Below, one piece after another: positions 31,026 to 39,134 of a DNA stretch of 44,025 bases (position 1 is the first letter of the stretch; every line of letters starts with the position of its first letter). The stretch covers positions 1-44,025 of the forward strand of contig CALDQH010000032.1 in NCBI GenBank assembly GCA_937911935.1, read 5' to 3'. A model generated the notes under the pieces. It was given only the letters and a program-made list of their open reading frames with translations, had not been told where the DNA came from and did not search any database. The position numbers and the translations under genes are program-made. This DNA comes from an uncultured Bacteroidales bacterium. Its GTDB lineage: Bacteria; Bacteroidota; Bacteroidia; Bacteroidales; Paludibacteraceae.

Positions 31026-32831
31026 TTATTCTCCGTGAAAGTAATCGTAAACAATTGATGCTCTGTGTTTTCCGATGCAGTTTTCGAGGTTTTCAAGTGT
31101 TGCTTCTTTGATGCGTTTTAAACTCTTAAATGTTAAAAATAGTTTATTTTTTGTTTCTTCGCCAATTCCTTTGATTTCGTCCAATTCAGATGCTGTTTGT
31201 TTCTTACTTCTTTGGTCTCGATGAAACTCGATGGCGAATCGATGCACCTCTTCTTGAATTTGTGCCAAAAATTTGAAGCAAGCATCGGTTGGTTTTAGTC
31301 CAATGGTTTTGGGCGGAAATCCAAACAGTAATTCGCGCGTTTGGTGCTGATCGTTTTTGGCAAGACCAGCAATGGGAATGTTTAAGTGTAAAGTATCTTC
31401 TATAACTTGCCTCATTGATTCCATTTGTCCTACCCCTCCGTCTGCGATGATTAAATCGGGTAGGGGAGTTTGTTCGTCTAACATGCGTTTGTACCTGCGA
31501 TACACTACCTCGCGCATGGATGCATAGTCATCTGCTCCTTGCACCGTTTTGATGTTGTATTTGCGGTAGTCTTTTTTAGAAGGCTTAGCCTTTTTAAATA
31601 CTACACATGCTGCCACTGCGCTGTCGCCCGAAATATTGGAGTTGTCAAAACATTCGATGTGTAGGGGTATTTTATCCAATTTAAGCACATCTTTTAGCGT
31701 TCCCAGCAGCTGCGTTTGGCGTTGTTCTGGGTTGAGTTTTTCGCTTTGCTTGTATTTGTCAACCTTGTATTGTTTTACGTTTTGTGCCGATAAATCCAAC
31801 AATTTTTTCTTGTCGCCTCGTTGTGGAATACTCATCGAAATACCGTCCAATTCGATGGCTGGCATAAAAGGAACAAGCACTTGTTTGCTGTCGCTGTTTA
31901 ACCGTTGTCGTAGCTCTAAAATGCCCATGGCTAACATATCTTCGACGGGCTCATCCAGCTGCTTGTTGTATTCAATGGTAAGCCCTTTTACAATGGCACC
32001 GCCTGCAATGTGTAGCATGTTGATGTAAACTGCATTTCCGTCTTCTTCGTAACCAACAACGTCTAAATTTTCGTCTGTAGCAGTTGTGATAACCGTTTTG
32101 CTTCTGTATGCCATCAGTGCATCAAATTTTTGTTTTACCATGGCTGCTTCTTCAAAACGGTATTCCGAAGCCAGTTGCTTCATTTCTTGCTGTAGCATAC
32201 TCGTTATAACAGAACTATTCCCTTTGGCAATTTCCCTGATTTCACCGATCATTTTTTGGTAGGCTTCTTTGCTTTGTTTCCCCTCGCAAGGACCCATGCA
32301 ATTTTTGATGTGGTATTCCAAACAAAGCTTGTACTTTCCTTGGTTAATTTTGTCGGTAAAAAGGGGCATTTTGCAGGTTCTTATGGGATAAACGCTGCGT
32401 ATTAAATCCAACAGCGTATCAAGAACCCAAACAGAGCTGTAGGGACCAAAATACTCAGCTCCACGAACAATTTGACGTGTTTTAAAAATGCGTGGAAATT
32501 CTTCTTTGGTAATACACAACCAGGGATATGTTTTGCCATCTTTGAGCAAAATGTTGTAGTGCGGTTGGTATTGTTTTATCAGGTTGTTTTCTAATAGTAG
32601 TGCATCGGTTTCGTTTTCTACGACGATGTATTTTAAGTCGTAGATGTGTTTAACCAATGCTGTTACTTTGGGGCTCTGTCCCGTTTTTGTAAAGTAGGAA
32701 GATACCCTTCTTTTAAGGTTCTTTGCCTTGCCCACATAAATGATTTTTCCTTCTTTGTTGAAGTATTGATACACGCCCGGAGTTTGAGGTAGGGCGGCTA
32801 CAATTTGCTTTATGTGGTCGGTGTAGGGCAT
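31026..32831 (-). CDS. uvrC: Excinuclease ABC subunit C
   Basis: A 601-residue UvrC, the dual-incision nuclease of nucleotide-excision repair. The N-terminal GIY-YIG domain (PGVYQYFNKEGKIIYVGKAK, about 18-37) makes the 3' incision; the UVR motif near 205-240 (MKQLASEYRFEEAAMVKQKF) contacts UvrB; the RNase H-like domain (ECFDNSNISGDSAVA, IIADGGVGQMES) makes the 5' incision; the C-terminal HhH pair is LDEIKGIGEETKNKLFLTFK. A Cys cluster (RTCKMPLF ... KLCLEYHIKNCMGPCEG) is present, as in the 4Fe-4S form of UvrC. Full length, no defects seen. Confidence 0.96.
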   Translation of the reverse strand: MPYTDHIKQIVAALPQTPGVYQYFNKEGKIIYVGKAKNLKRRVSSYFTKTGQSPKVTALVKHIYDLKYIVVENETDALLLENNLIKQYQPHYNILLKDGKTYPWLCITKEEFPRIFKTRQIVRGAEYFGPYSSVWVLDTLLDLIRSVYPIRTCKMPLFTDKINQGKYKLCLEYHIKNCMGPCEGKQSKEAYQKMIGEIREIAKGNSSVITSMLQQEMKQLASEYRFEEAAMVKQKFDALMAYRSKTVITTATDENLDVVGYEEDGNAVYINMLHIAGGAIVKGLTIEYNKQLDEPVEDMLAMGILELRQRLNSDSKQVLVPFMPAIELDGISMSIPQRGDKKKLLDLSAQNVKQYKVDKYKQSEKLNPEQRQTQLLGTLKDVLKLDKIPLHIECFDNSNISGDSAVAACVVFKKAKPSKKDYRKYNIKTVQGADDYASMREVVYRRYKRMLDEQTPLPDLIIADGGVGQMESMRQVIEDTLHLNIPIAGLAKNDQHQTRELLFGFPPKTIGLKPTDACFKFLAQIQEEVHRFAIEFHRDQRSKKQTASELDEIKGIGEETKNKLFLTFKSLKRIKEATLENLENCIGKHRASIVYDYFHGE

Positions 32832-32836
32832 GTTTT

Positions 32837-32864
32837 GGTTGGTGATTTGGTGATTCGGTTATTA
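32837..32864. repeat. 8-bp tandem repeat array
   Basis: Degenerate head-to-tail copies of GGTGATTY lie directly upstream of the uvrC start codon. The same unit recurs on the other side of apt (33582-33622 and, inverted, 33872-33899) and within the coding region at 7148-7186. Confidence 0.55.
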
Positions 32865-32906
32865 TTCGTACTTCGTACTCATCAGTACGTCGGTTATTTG
32901 ATGCAT

Positions 32907-32922
32907 TGTTCCACGTGGAACA
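32907..32922. promoter_or_regulatory. parS-like centromere site
   Basis: TGTTCCACGTGGAACA is a perfect 16-bp palindrome matching the broadly conserved chromosomal ParB binding site parS (core GTTNCACGTGNAAC). It forms the outer end of repeat arm 1. No parA or parB gene is in the window. Confidence 0.7.
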
Positions 32923-33031
32923 TCGCGAATAAGTGAGGGCAGAGGCCAAATTTATTTGGGATATGCCGAACGTGAGCGATGTGTGCGTAGCGCAGCGTAG
33001 CACAACTGAGAGCAGCGAGGGCAGAAGCAAT
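32907..33031. repeat. 125-bp dispersed repeat, arm 1 of an inverted pair
   Basis: This stretch is 95 percent identical (six mismatches in 125) to the reverse complement of 33711-33835, so the apt gene is enclosed by an inverted pair. The outer end of each arm is a parS-like palindrome; the inner end is AGGGCAGAAGCAAT. It is more GC-rich than its surroundings. Apparent reading frames through it are by-products of the repeat. Confidence 0.85.
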
Positions 33032-33050
33032 ACCCCTTTCCCTATGCTAT

Positions 33051-33575
33051 TTAAAAATGAAACAACGCAGTGGTTTCTATGTTAGGATCAATTAGTTTGC
33101 GCCCTTCTAAAAAGTCTATCTCTCCTATAAAGTTTAAGTAAATCTTTTTTACGCCTATTTCTTTAAGCATGTTACAGGCTGCCTGTATGGTTCCACCTGT
33201 TGCTAAAATGTCATCGTGAAGCAATACCACATCGTCTTTTGTAAGTGAATCTTTTAGCATTTCAATACTGTCTTGACCATATTCTTTTTGGTAGGTAGCG
33301 CTAATTGTTTCGGGAGGTAATTTTCCTTTTTTTCGGATGGGAACAAGACCGGCATTGATGTCGCAAGCAAGAATAGAACTAAAGAAAAATCCGCGCGATT
33401 CTATCGCTACAATCTTGGTTATACCCTTGTTTTGATACAATGATTTTAGTTCGTTTCTAACACAGTTTATAAAGGCTGTGTTTTGCAAAGGTTGCACCAA
33501 ATCAATAAATCCGATACCGGGTTTAGGAAAGTCCTGCACAATGCGGATGATGTTTTTTGCTTCTTGTAATGTCAT
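33051..33575 (-). CDS. apt: Adenine phosphoribosyltransferase
   Basis: A 174-residue APRT converting adenine and PRPP to AMP in purine salvage. The start motif IRIVQDFPKPGIGFIDL is the family signature (usually PDFPKPGI-FKDI), followed by AIESRGFFFSS, PIRKKGKLP and the PRPP-binding loop VVLLHDDILATGGT (116-129) with both acidic residues. The C-terminal FIGEIDFLEGRKL is canonical. The gene is enclosed by the inverted 125-bp repeats and parS-like sites; it is separated from uvrC and mnmG by repeat-rich gaps, so it may be transcribed alone. Confidence 0.93.
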   Translation of the reverse strand: MTLQEAKNIIRIVQDFPKPGIGFIDLVQPLQNTAFINCVRNELKSLYQNKGITKIVAIESRGFFFSSILACDINAGLVPIRKKGKLPPETISATYQKEYGQDSIEMLKDSLTKDDVVLLHDDILATGGTIQAACNMLKEIGVKKIYLNFIGEIDFLEGRKLIDPNIETTALFHF

Positions 33576-33581
33576 ATTTAT

Positions 33582-33622
33582 GGTTAGTTGGTTATTTGGT
33601 TATTCGGTGATTTGGTGATATG
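33582..33622. repeat. 8-bp tandem repeat array
   Basis: Five degenerate copies of GGTTATTY/GGTGATTY head to tail, starting 7 bp upstream of the apt start codon; it therefore lies in the apt 5' region. Confidence 0.6.
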
Positions 33623-33633
33623 ATGTTTAGGTT

Positions 33634-33830
33634 CTACCCTCGCTTACTCGCGGTTGTGCTGCGCTTCGCTTGCACGACATTTCTCGCGACTCGGCATAAT
33701 CAATGCAAGCATTGCTTCTGCCCTCGCTGTTCTCAGTTGTGCTCCGCTGCGCTACGCACACATCGCTCACGTTCGGCATAGCCCAAATAAATTTGGACTC
33801 TGCCCTCACTTACTCGCGATGTTCCACGTG
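33634..33830. repeat. Degenerate tandem repeat of about 83 bp
   Basis: Three units begin CTACCCTCGC (33634), CTGCCCTCGC (33718) and CTGCCCTCAC (33800). Units one and two share TTGTGCT-CGCT-CG, CTCGGCAT/TTCGGCAT and a similar downstream part; the third is truncated and ends in the parS-like site. Repeat arm 2 (33711-33835) consists of unit two plus the truncated third unit. Confidence 0.55.
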
Positions 33831-33835
33831 AAACA
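33711..33835. repeat. 125-bp dispersed repeat, arm 2 of an inverted pair
   Basis: This is the inverted copy of 32907-33031, 680 bp away, with six mismatches in 125. The remaining part of the 339-bp gap between mnmG and apt holds the extra tandem unit (33634-33710) and octamer arrays; no gene is seen in it. Confidence 0.85.
33820..33835. promoter_or_regulatory. parS-like centromere site
   Basis: TGTTCCACGTGAAACA matches the parS consensus exactly in the form best known from Bacillus (TGTTNCACGTGAAACA). It is the outer end of repeat arm 2, about 85 bp beyond the mnmG stop and 914 bp from the first site. Confidence 0.75.
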
Positions 33836-33871
33836 TTTCTCCTTTCTCAACTCTCAACTCTCCACTCTTTA

Positions 33872-33899
33872 TCGATTCACCGATTCATCGATTCATCGG
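33872..33899. repeat. 8-bp tandem repeat array (inverted unit)
   Basis: Three copies of CGATTCAY head to tail, the reverse complement of the GGTGATTY-like unit seen at three other places. It ends 15 bp before the mnmG stop codon, next to a GGCGC/GCGCC palindrome. Confidence 0.5.
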
Positions 33900-33914
33900 C
33901 GCGCAGCGCCTTAT

Positions 33915-35777
33915 TTACCTTCCCATCATCACCAGCAGAATATTCACATCGCTGGGCGAAACACCAGGAATACGGCTTGCTTGTGCAATGGTTTCAGGGT
34001 CGGTTTTGATTAGTTTTTGACGTGCTTCGGTCGATATAGCGGTAATGGAAGCATAATCAAATTTACCCTTGATTTTAATATGTTCCAAGCGGTGTAATTT
34101 TTCGGCAATTTGCTTTTCGCGATCGATATAGCCAGCGTATTTAAAGGTAATTTCTACCTCTTCCATAATCTCTTCTTTGCGATTGGGTAGGGCATCGATG
34201 GCATTTTTTAGCACTGGCAAGAAAGCCAAATCTACATTGGGTCTAAGCAATAGTTCGTTGAGTCTGTGGCGGTGTTTTATTTCGGTGCTACCCAATGCAC
34301 GTAATCCCTCGTTTACTTGCTCGGGCGTAGCGCTTTCGGAGCGCAATAGGGTACTTAATTCTTCGCAATATTGTAGCTTTTCTTGCAGCAAATTCCAACG
34401 TCTATCGTCGGCCAAACCAATTTGTTTAGACTTTGGTGTTAGGCGCTTGTCTGCATCATCTTGACGTAATAGGATGCGGTATTCGGCACGCGAGGTAAAC
34501 ATTCTATATGGTTCGTCAACGCCTTTTGTAACCAAATCGTCGATAAGCACACCAATGTAGGCTTCGTCTCTACCAAGGCTAAAGCGGTCTGTTCCTTGGG
34601 TAGCCAGATGGGCATTGATGCCCGCAATTAAGCCCTGTCCGCCTGCTTCTTCGTAGCCAGTAGTTCCATTGATTTGACCGGCAAAAAATAGGTTTTTAAC
34701 CAGTTTGGTTTCTAAGCTATGCAACAGTTGGGTAGGATCAAAAAAGTCGTATTCTATGGCATAACCAGGACGGAAAATATGAATGTTTTTAAAGGCTGGT
34801 ATTTGTTGTAAAGCGTTTAGTTGCACCTCCAATGGAAGTGACGATGAGAATCCGTTCAAATAGTATTCGGTGCTATTTTCGCCCTCGGGTTCCAAAAACA
34901 AGGGGTGCGAATCTTTGTCGCCAAAGGTTACAATTTTGGTTTCGATGCTGGGGCAATAACGGGGTCCGATACTTTTAATTTGTCCGTTATAAAGCGGAGA
35001 ATCTTTTAGCCCGCCACGCAATACCTCGTGCACTGCCTCGTTGGTAGTAAGGGTGTAGCAAGGCAGCTGTTTTAGGGGGCGCAAAGGTTCGTCCAAATAC
35101 GAAAATTTATGAAAGTCGTATTCGCCAGGTTGCTCGGTGAGATGGGCAAAATCTACACTTCTAATATCAATTCTAACAGGGGTTCCTGTTTTCATTCTGT
35201 CGGTGCTAAAGCCCAACTCTTTTAGCTGTTCGGTAATGCCATAACTGGCGGGTTCCGAGCATCGTCCACCAGCCAATTGGGTTTTGCCAATATGCATCAA
35301 ACCATTTAAAAAGGTACCGTTGGTAAGTACCACACTTTTGGCGATGAAATCGACATTTAATGCAGTTTTTACCCCACAAACCGTATTGTTCTTAATAATG
35401 AGTCCGACGGCTGTGTCTTGCCAAATGTATAGGTTAGGGGTGTTTTCTAGAACATAGCGCCAATTTTGAATAAATTTCATGCGGTCGCATTGTGAACGTG
35501 GGCTCCACATAGCAGGACCTTTGGAGCGGTTAAGCATTCTAAATTGAAGCGAACTACGGTCGGTTACCAATCCTTGAAAACCACCCATGGCATCAATTTC
35601 GCGTACTATTTGCCCTTTGGCAATACCCCCAATGGCAGGGTTACAACTCATTTGGGCAATTTTGTTCATGTCCATGGTAATGAGCAGGGTTTTTGACCCC
35701 ATGTTAGCTGCTGCAGCAGCTGCTTCGCATCCGGCATGGCCGGCGCCTACTACAATAACGTCGTACTGAAATGTCAT
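33915..35777 (-). CDS. mnmG: tRNA uridine 5-carboxymethylaminomethyl modification enzyme MnmG (GidA)
   Basis: A 620-residue FAD protein that, with MnmE, modifies wobble uridine 34 in several tRNAs. The N-terminal dinucleotide motif is VVGAGHAGCEAA (about 9-20); other signatures are CNPAIGGIAKGQIVREIDAMGG, AGGRCSEPASYGIT, MKTGTPVR, RPGYAIEYD and GQINGTTGYEEAGGQGLIAG. The C-terminal helical MnmE-binding domain is complete, ending VSPSDVNILLVMMGR. ybeY upstream overlaps by 4 bp. In many bacteria gidA lies near the replication origin, which fits the parS-like sites next to its 3' end. Confidence 0.97.
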   Translation of the reverse strand: MTFQYDVIVVGAGHAGCEAAAAAANMGSKTLLITMDMNKIAQMSCNPAIGGIAKGQIVREIDAMGGFQGLVTDRSSLQFRMLNRSKGPAMWSPRSQCDRMKFIQNWRYVLENTPNLYIWQDTAVGLIIKNNTVCGVKTALNVDFIAKSVVLTNGTFLNGLMHIGKTQLAGGRCSEPASYGITEQLKELGFSTDRMKTGTPVRIDIRSVDFAHLTEQPGEYDFHKFSYLDEPLRPLKQLPCYTLTTNEAVHEVLRGGLKDSPLYNGQIKSIGPRYCPSIETKIVTFGDKDSHPLFLEPEGENSTEYYLNGFSSSLPLEVQLNALQQIPAFKNIHIFRPGYAIEYDFFDPTQLLHSLETKLVKNLFFAGQINGTTGYEEAGGQGLIAGINAHLATQGTDRFSLGRDEAYIGVLIDDLVTKGVDEPYRMFTSRAEYRILLRQDDADKRLTPKSKQIGLADDRRWNLLQEKLQYCEELSTLLRSESATPEQVNEGLRALGSTEIKHRHRLNELLLRPNVDLAFLPVLKNAIDALPNRKEEIMEEVEITFKYAGYIDREKQIAEKLHRLEHIKIKGKFDYASITAISTEARQKLIKTDPETIAQASRIPGVSPSDVNILLVMMGR

Positions 35778-36202
35778 TTTTTAAGTGGTTTTTCTAACGA
35801 TGAAATGGCTTTATTTTCTTCTTCGCGCATGCGGGCTTCTTCGGCTGGCTCTTTATCTTTAAAGCCGCAAAGGTGCAAAATGCCGTGTATAATAACGCGT
35901 TCTAATTCTTCGTAATAATCGGTTCCAAATTGCTCCGAGTTGCTTTTAACCGTATCGAGCGAAATAAATAAATCGCCCGAAATTTTATTGTCCTCGCTGT
36001 AATCGAACGTAATAATGTCGGTAAAATAATCGTGTTGTAAGTACTGTTTGTTTACCTCTAAAATGTAAGGGTCTGAACAGAAAATATAGGCGATTTCACC
36101 GATGGTTTTACCGTGCGATGCAGCTACATTTTTTACCCATGCCGATGTACGTCTTGTACAAATGTTGGGTTTTTTGATGTCTTCTGTATGATAACTAATC
36201 AT
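35774..36202 (-). CDS. ybeY: Endoribonuclease YbeY (rRNA maturation factor)
   Basis: A 142-residue YbeY, involved in 16S rRNA 3' processing and ribosome quality control. The metal site is HGILHLCGFKD: His106 and His110 are present, but the third ligand of the H-x3-H-x5-H motif is Asp116 instead of His. From memory this GFKD/GYKD form is usual in Bacteroidota, so it is a lineage feature, not decay. Upstream motifs NKQYLQHDYFTDIITFDY and GDLFISLDTV are canonical. It overlaps mnmG by 4 bp and follows the SpmAB-type gene by 10 bp. Confidence 0.93.
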   Translation of the reverse strand: MISYHTEDIKKPNICTRRTSAWVKNVAASHGKTIGEIAYIFCSDPYILEVNKQYLQHDYFTDIITFDYSEDNKISGDLFISLDTVKSNSEQFGTDYYEELERVIIHGILHLCGFKDKEPAEEARMREEENKAISSLEKPLKK

Positions 36203-36212
36203 AAACTATTAT

Positions 36213-37448
36213 TTAGGCAAAAAACAAATAAGCAATAAAAATGGCTGCAATTACACCGCCAATGTCGGCAATTAAACCTGCGCCTACGGCATAACGTGTG
36301 CGCTTAATACCCACCGAGCCAAAATACAAAGCAATGATGTAAAAGGTGGTATCGGCGGCACCCTGGAACAGGCACGATAGTCGTCCTACAAATGAGTCTG
36401 CTCCATAAGTTTTCATGGCTTCTACCATCATGGCTTTGGCTCCACTGCCACTAAGGGGTTTCATAAAGGCTGTGGGTAGTGCTCCTACAAAGTCCGTTTG
36501 GTCGGTAAATAGGCCTACCAATTTAGTGATGCCTAATACCAGCAAATCCATGGCGCCAGAGGCGCGAAATACGGCGATTCCTACCAACATAGCCACCATG
36601 TAAGGGATAATCTTAACCGAGGTGCTAAAACCTTCTTTAGCGCCGTCTATGAGCGCCTCAAAGATGTTTATTTTTTTATAGAGAGCACCGCCAATAAAGG
36701 CAATGATGATGCTAAACAGCAAAATGTTGCTAAAAAGGTTAGAAAATACCAACATTTCCTGGCGCGATAGCGTAGAAACGTACCAAGCAAGTGCGCCTAT
36801 TAGTGCGGTAATACCCCCAATCCAGCCCAAAAAGGTAGCATTCCAGAGGGGCAATTTTTGTTTGATTCCTACGTACAAAATGGCAATAAGAGTAGAGCAG
36901 TAAGTTGCCATTAGTAAGGGAATAAAAACATCGGTAGGGTTGGCAGCGCCTAAAATAGAACGTTGCGCCATAATAGCAATGGGAATTAGGGTTAGCCCCG
37001 ATGTATTGAGTGCAAGGAACATAATTTGTGCGTTCGATGCGGTGTCTTTGTTGGGATTTAGCTCTTGCAAGCTTTGCATGGCCTTTAACCCCAATGGAGT
37101 TGCTGCATTGTCAAGACCTAACATATTGGCCGAAAAATTCATCAACAATTGGCCATTTACGGGGTGGTTTTTGGGAATCTCTGGAAATAGTTTGGAGAAA
37201 AATGGTCCGATGATGCGCGCCAAAAAATTAACGCAACCCGCTTTTTCGCCAATGTTCATTAGCCCAAGCCACAAGGTCATAATGCCCACCAAAGGTAAGG
37301 CAATGTCCATAACGGCAAAGATGGACATGTCGAATGTACTTTGCACCATGCGCGAAAAAACATCAACATCCTGAAAAACAACAAGTTGAATAATTCCAAC
37401 GACAAATGCAATCAGAAAGAAAGCCGCCCAAATGTAACTTAAAACCAT
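36213..37448 (-). CDS. Nucleoside-recognition (Gate) domain membrane protein, SpmA-SpmB fusion
   Basis: A 411-residue polytopic membrane protein. Two homologous Gate (nucleoside recognition) domains are fused: the first with MNFSANMLGLDNAATPLGLKAM (SpmA-like, about 105-126), the second with KIIPYMVAMLVGIAVFRASG and PTAFMKPLSGSGAKAMMVE (SpmB-like, about 280-345), ending GLIADIGGVIAAIFIAYLFF. In Bacillus the separate SpmA and SpmB affect spore dehydration; in non-sporulating Bacteroidota the fused form is a common membrane protein, presumably a transporter, of unknown substrate. It leads ybeY and mnmG in a minus-strand operon. Confidence 0.88.
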   Translation of the reverse strand: MVLSYIWAAFFLIAFVVGIIQLVVFQDVDVFSRMVQSTFDMSIFAVMDIALPLVGIMTLWLGLMNIGEKAGCVNFLARIIGPFFSKLFPEIPKNHPVNGQLLMNFSANMLGLDNAATPLGLKAMQSLQELNPNKDTASNAQIMFLALNTSGLTLIPIAIMAQRSILGAANPTDVFIPLLMATYCSTLIAILYVGIKQKLPLWNATFLGWIGGITALIGALAWYVSTLSRQEMLVFSNLFSNILLFSIIIAFIGGALYKKINIFEALIDGAKEGFSTSVKIIPYMVAMLVGIAVFRASGAMDLLVLGITKLVGLFTDQTDFVGALPTAFMKPLSGSGAKAMMVEAMKTYGADSFVGRLSCLFQGAADTTFYIIALYFGSVGIKRTRYAVGAGLIADIGGVIAAIFIAYLFFA

Positions 37449-37530
37449 AACTACTTCTATTTCAACTTACAAAGTTAAGCAATGACAAGCAAAAAGCAAA
37501 AAATAATTTATAACCAGCAGAATACCCAAC

Positions 37531-37561
37531 AAAAAAAGGACAACCTTAGGGGTTGTCCTTT
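37531..37561 (-). terminator. Rho-independent terminator of tig
   Basis: On the minus strand AAAGGACAACC (37561-37551) pairs with GGTTGTCCTTT (37545-37535) with a 5-nt loop, and the run of U continues to 37531. It separates trigger factor from the SpmAB-ybeY-mnmG operon. Confidence 0.9.
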
Positions 37562-37582
37562 GCTGTTATCAGGATAAATCAA

Positions 37583-38935
37583 TTATTTTCCTTCAAAGAA
37601 TTTGTTGAATTCGTCGAACGATACGGTTTTGTTGTCGATGCTAACTTTTTCTTTGATGATAGCAACTACTTTGTTTTCACCAGCGCGTTCTGCAGCGTTG
37701 CGAGCACCGTTTTTGTCTTTCAACATTTCTTCTACGTAGTTAGCCAAGATGTCTTCAGGAACATTTAGCATACCATATTGAGCAAATTGTGCTTTGGCAG
37801 AACGTTTAGCAACAGCTTCGATGTCTTCTTTTTCGATTTTTACATCGTTTTCTTTTGCCAAGCCGTCTTTTACCATTTGCCATTTCAAATCCTCAATCAT
37901 TTTAGGATATTCGTTGGCAATTTCTTCGTCGCTCATGTTTTCGTTGTTCAATTTCAACCAACGTTTTAGGGTTGCGTCAGCAAATTGTACATCTTTAAGT
38001 TGTTCCAAAGCGTATTCACGAAGATCAATTACAAATTTAATGTCGCTGTCAGCAACAAATTGTTCTTGCAATCCTTCTTTAATTTTAGCGTAGAATTCTT
38101 CTTCGGTTTTTACGGTGTCTTTGCCAAACGATGCGTCAAAGAACTCTTGGTTCATTTCAGCTTCGGCAAAACGGGTGATATCTTTTACGGTAAATTGGCA
38201 ATCTGCAGTGAATTCTTTAGCCTCTTCTGCTTTAATTTGCAAAAGCGATGCAATTTCTGCTTCGTTTACAAAGGCTTTAGCAGGATTGAACACAAAAGAC
38301 GCTTCTTTAGCAACGCCCAATACTTTAGCTTGCTCGTCTTGATCTTTCATGTAGTTGGGGCTAAGCATAGCGTTTTCTACTTTTACGCCACCTTCTTTTA
38401 CGCTACCGTCAGCGTTAAGTTCTACCAATTCGCCTTTAATTACGTCTTTTACTTCTACGCTGTCAGCTTGTACGTATTTGCCATAACGACCGCGATAAGC
38501 AGCAACTTGTTTGTCAATTAAAGCTTGGTCAACATCGATGGTGTAGTAAGGAACTTTAGCGTTGTTCCATTCAACTTTAACTTCGGGAGCCAAAGCAAGG
38601 TCGAACGAGAAAGTAAAGTCTTCGCCTTCGTTAAGCGATGGAGCAGCAAAACCTTCGGTAGGAAGAGGTTCGCCCAAAATATTTAGGTTGTTGTCTTTAA
38701 TGTAGTTGTAAAGAGCTTCAGAAACCAATTTGTTTACTTCTTCTGCCAAAAGACCTTTACCGTACATTTTTTTTACCAATCCTGCAGGAACGCATCCTTT
38801 ACGGAAGCCAGGCATATTGGCTTTTTTGCAAAAATCTTTAATAGCTTTTTGTACTTTTTCGGCATAGTCTGCATTGCCAACAGTTACCAACAAGGTAGCA
38901 TTTACCGCGTCGATGTTGTTTTGAGTTACATTCAT
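37583..38935 (-). CDS. tig: Trigger factor
   Basis: A 450-residue trigger factor, the ribosome-bound chaperone for nascent chains. The N-terminal ribosome-binding domain has the signature ANMPGFRKGCVPAG (about 39-52), where the loop usually reads GFRKGKVP; the central FKBP-like PPIase domain is degenerate (VKDVIKGELVELNADGSVKE), as in Bacteroidota, so prolyl-isomerase activity is doubtful; the C-terminal helical arms are present (EEIANEYPKMIEDLKWQM, KSAKAQF). Codon use is orderly and highly expressed in style. The gene follows tRNA-Leu by 67 bp with a terminator between; it may also be reached by read-through from the tRNA promoter, since no separate promoter was found. Confidence 0.92.
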   Translation of the reverse strand: MNVTQNNIDAVNATLLVTVGNADYAEKVQKAIKDFCKKANMPGFRKGCVPAGLVKKMYGKGLLAEEVNKLVSEALYNYIKDNNLNILGEPLPTEGFAAPSLNEGEDFTFSFDLALAPEVKVEWNNAKVPYYTIDVDQALIDKQVAAYRGRYGKYVQADSVEVKDVIKGELVELNADGSVKEGGVKVENAMLSPNYMKDQDEQAKVLGVAKEASFVFNPAKAFVNEAEIASLLQIKAEEAKEFTADCQFTVKDITRFAEAEMNQEFFDASFGKDTVKTEEEFYAKIKEGLQEQFVADSDIKFVIDLREYALEQLKDVQFADATLKRWLKLNNENMSDEEIANEYPKMIEDLKWQMVKDGLAKENDVKIEKEDIEAVAKRSAKAQFAQYGMLNVPEDILANYVEEMLKDKNGARNAAERAGENKVVAIIKEKVSIDNKTVSFDEFNKFFEGK

Positions 38936-38954
38936 ACGTTTGAAAAACTAATTA

Positions 38955-38991
38955 TAAATAAAATAAACCGCTGCCCATTAAGCAACGGTTT
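38955..38991 (-). terminator. Terminator-like hairpin between tRNA-Leu and tig
   Basis: On the minus strand AAACCGTTGC (38991-38982) pairs with GCAGCGGTTT (38974-38965), one wobble and a 7-nt loop, followed by ATTTTATTT. It is 12 bp after the tRNA and probably ends or processes the tRNA transcript. Confidence 0.6.
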
Positions 38992-39002
38992 GTTTAAACA
39001 AG

Positions 39003-39084
39003 TGCGGCTGAAGGGACTCGAACCCCCACGCCTCTCGGCACCAGATCCTAAGTCTGGCGCGGCTACCAATTACGCCACAGCCGC
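39003..39084 (-). tRNA. tRNA-Leu (anticodon UAG)
   Basis: An 82-nt class II tRNA on the minus strand. Acceptor arms GCGGCTG (39084-39078) and CAGCCGC (39010-39004) pair fully, with discriminator A at 39003; the CCA is not encoded. The anticodon stem CCAGA/TCTGG encloses loop CTTAGGA with anticodon TAG; a long variable arm (TGCCGAGAGGCG) and T arm with GGTTCGAGTCC are present. Leu codons CUN are read. It has its own promoter. Confidence 0.97.
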
Positions 39085-39096
39085 AGAAATGGTTTG

Positions 39097-39126
39097 CAAA
39101 GATAAGGCTATTTATTGTATTACAAA
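39097..39126 (-). promoter_or_regulatory. Promoter of tRNA-Leu
   Basis: On the minus strand TTTG (39126-39123), 18-bp spacer, TATCTTTG (39104-39097), 12 bp before the mature tRNA 5' end. Confidence 0.7.
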
Positions 39127-39134
39127 AAAAAATA

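Noticed and set aside
32713..33030. Open frame of 105 codons on the minus strand over the uvrC start
   Set aside because: It consists of repeat arm 1 plus octamer array read in frame; the same peptide pieces appear in the frame over arm 2, so it reflects the repeat, not a gene.
33627..33809. Open frame of 60 codons in the mnmG-apt gap
   Set aside because: It lies wholly within the tandem and inverted repeats and has no export or family features.
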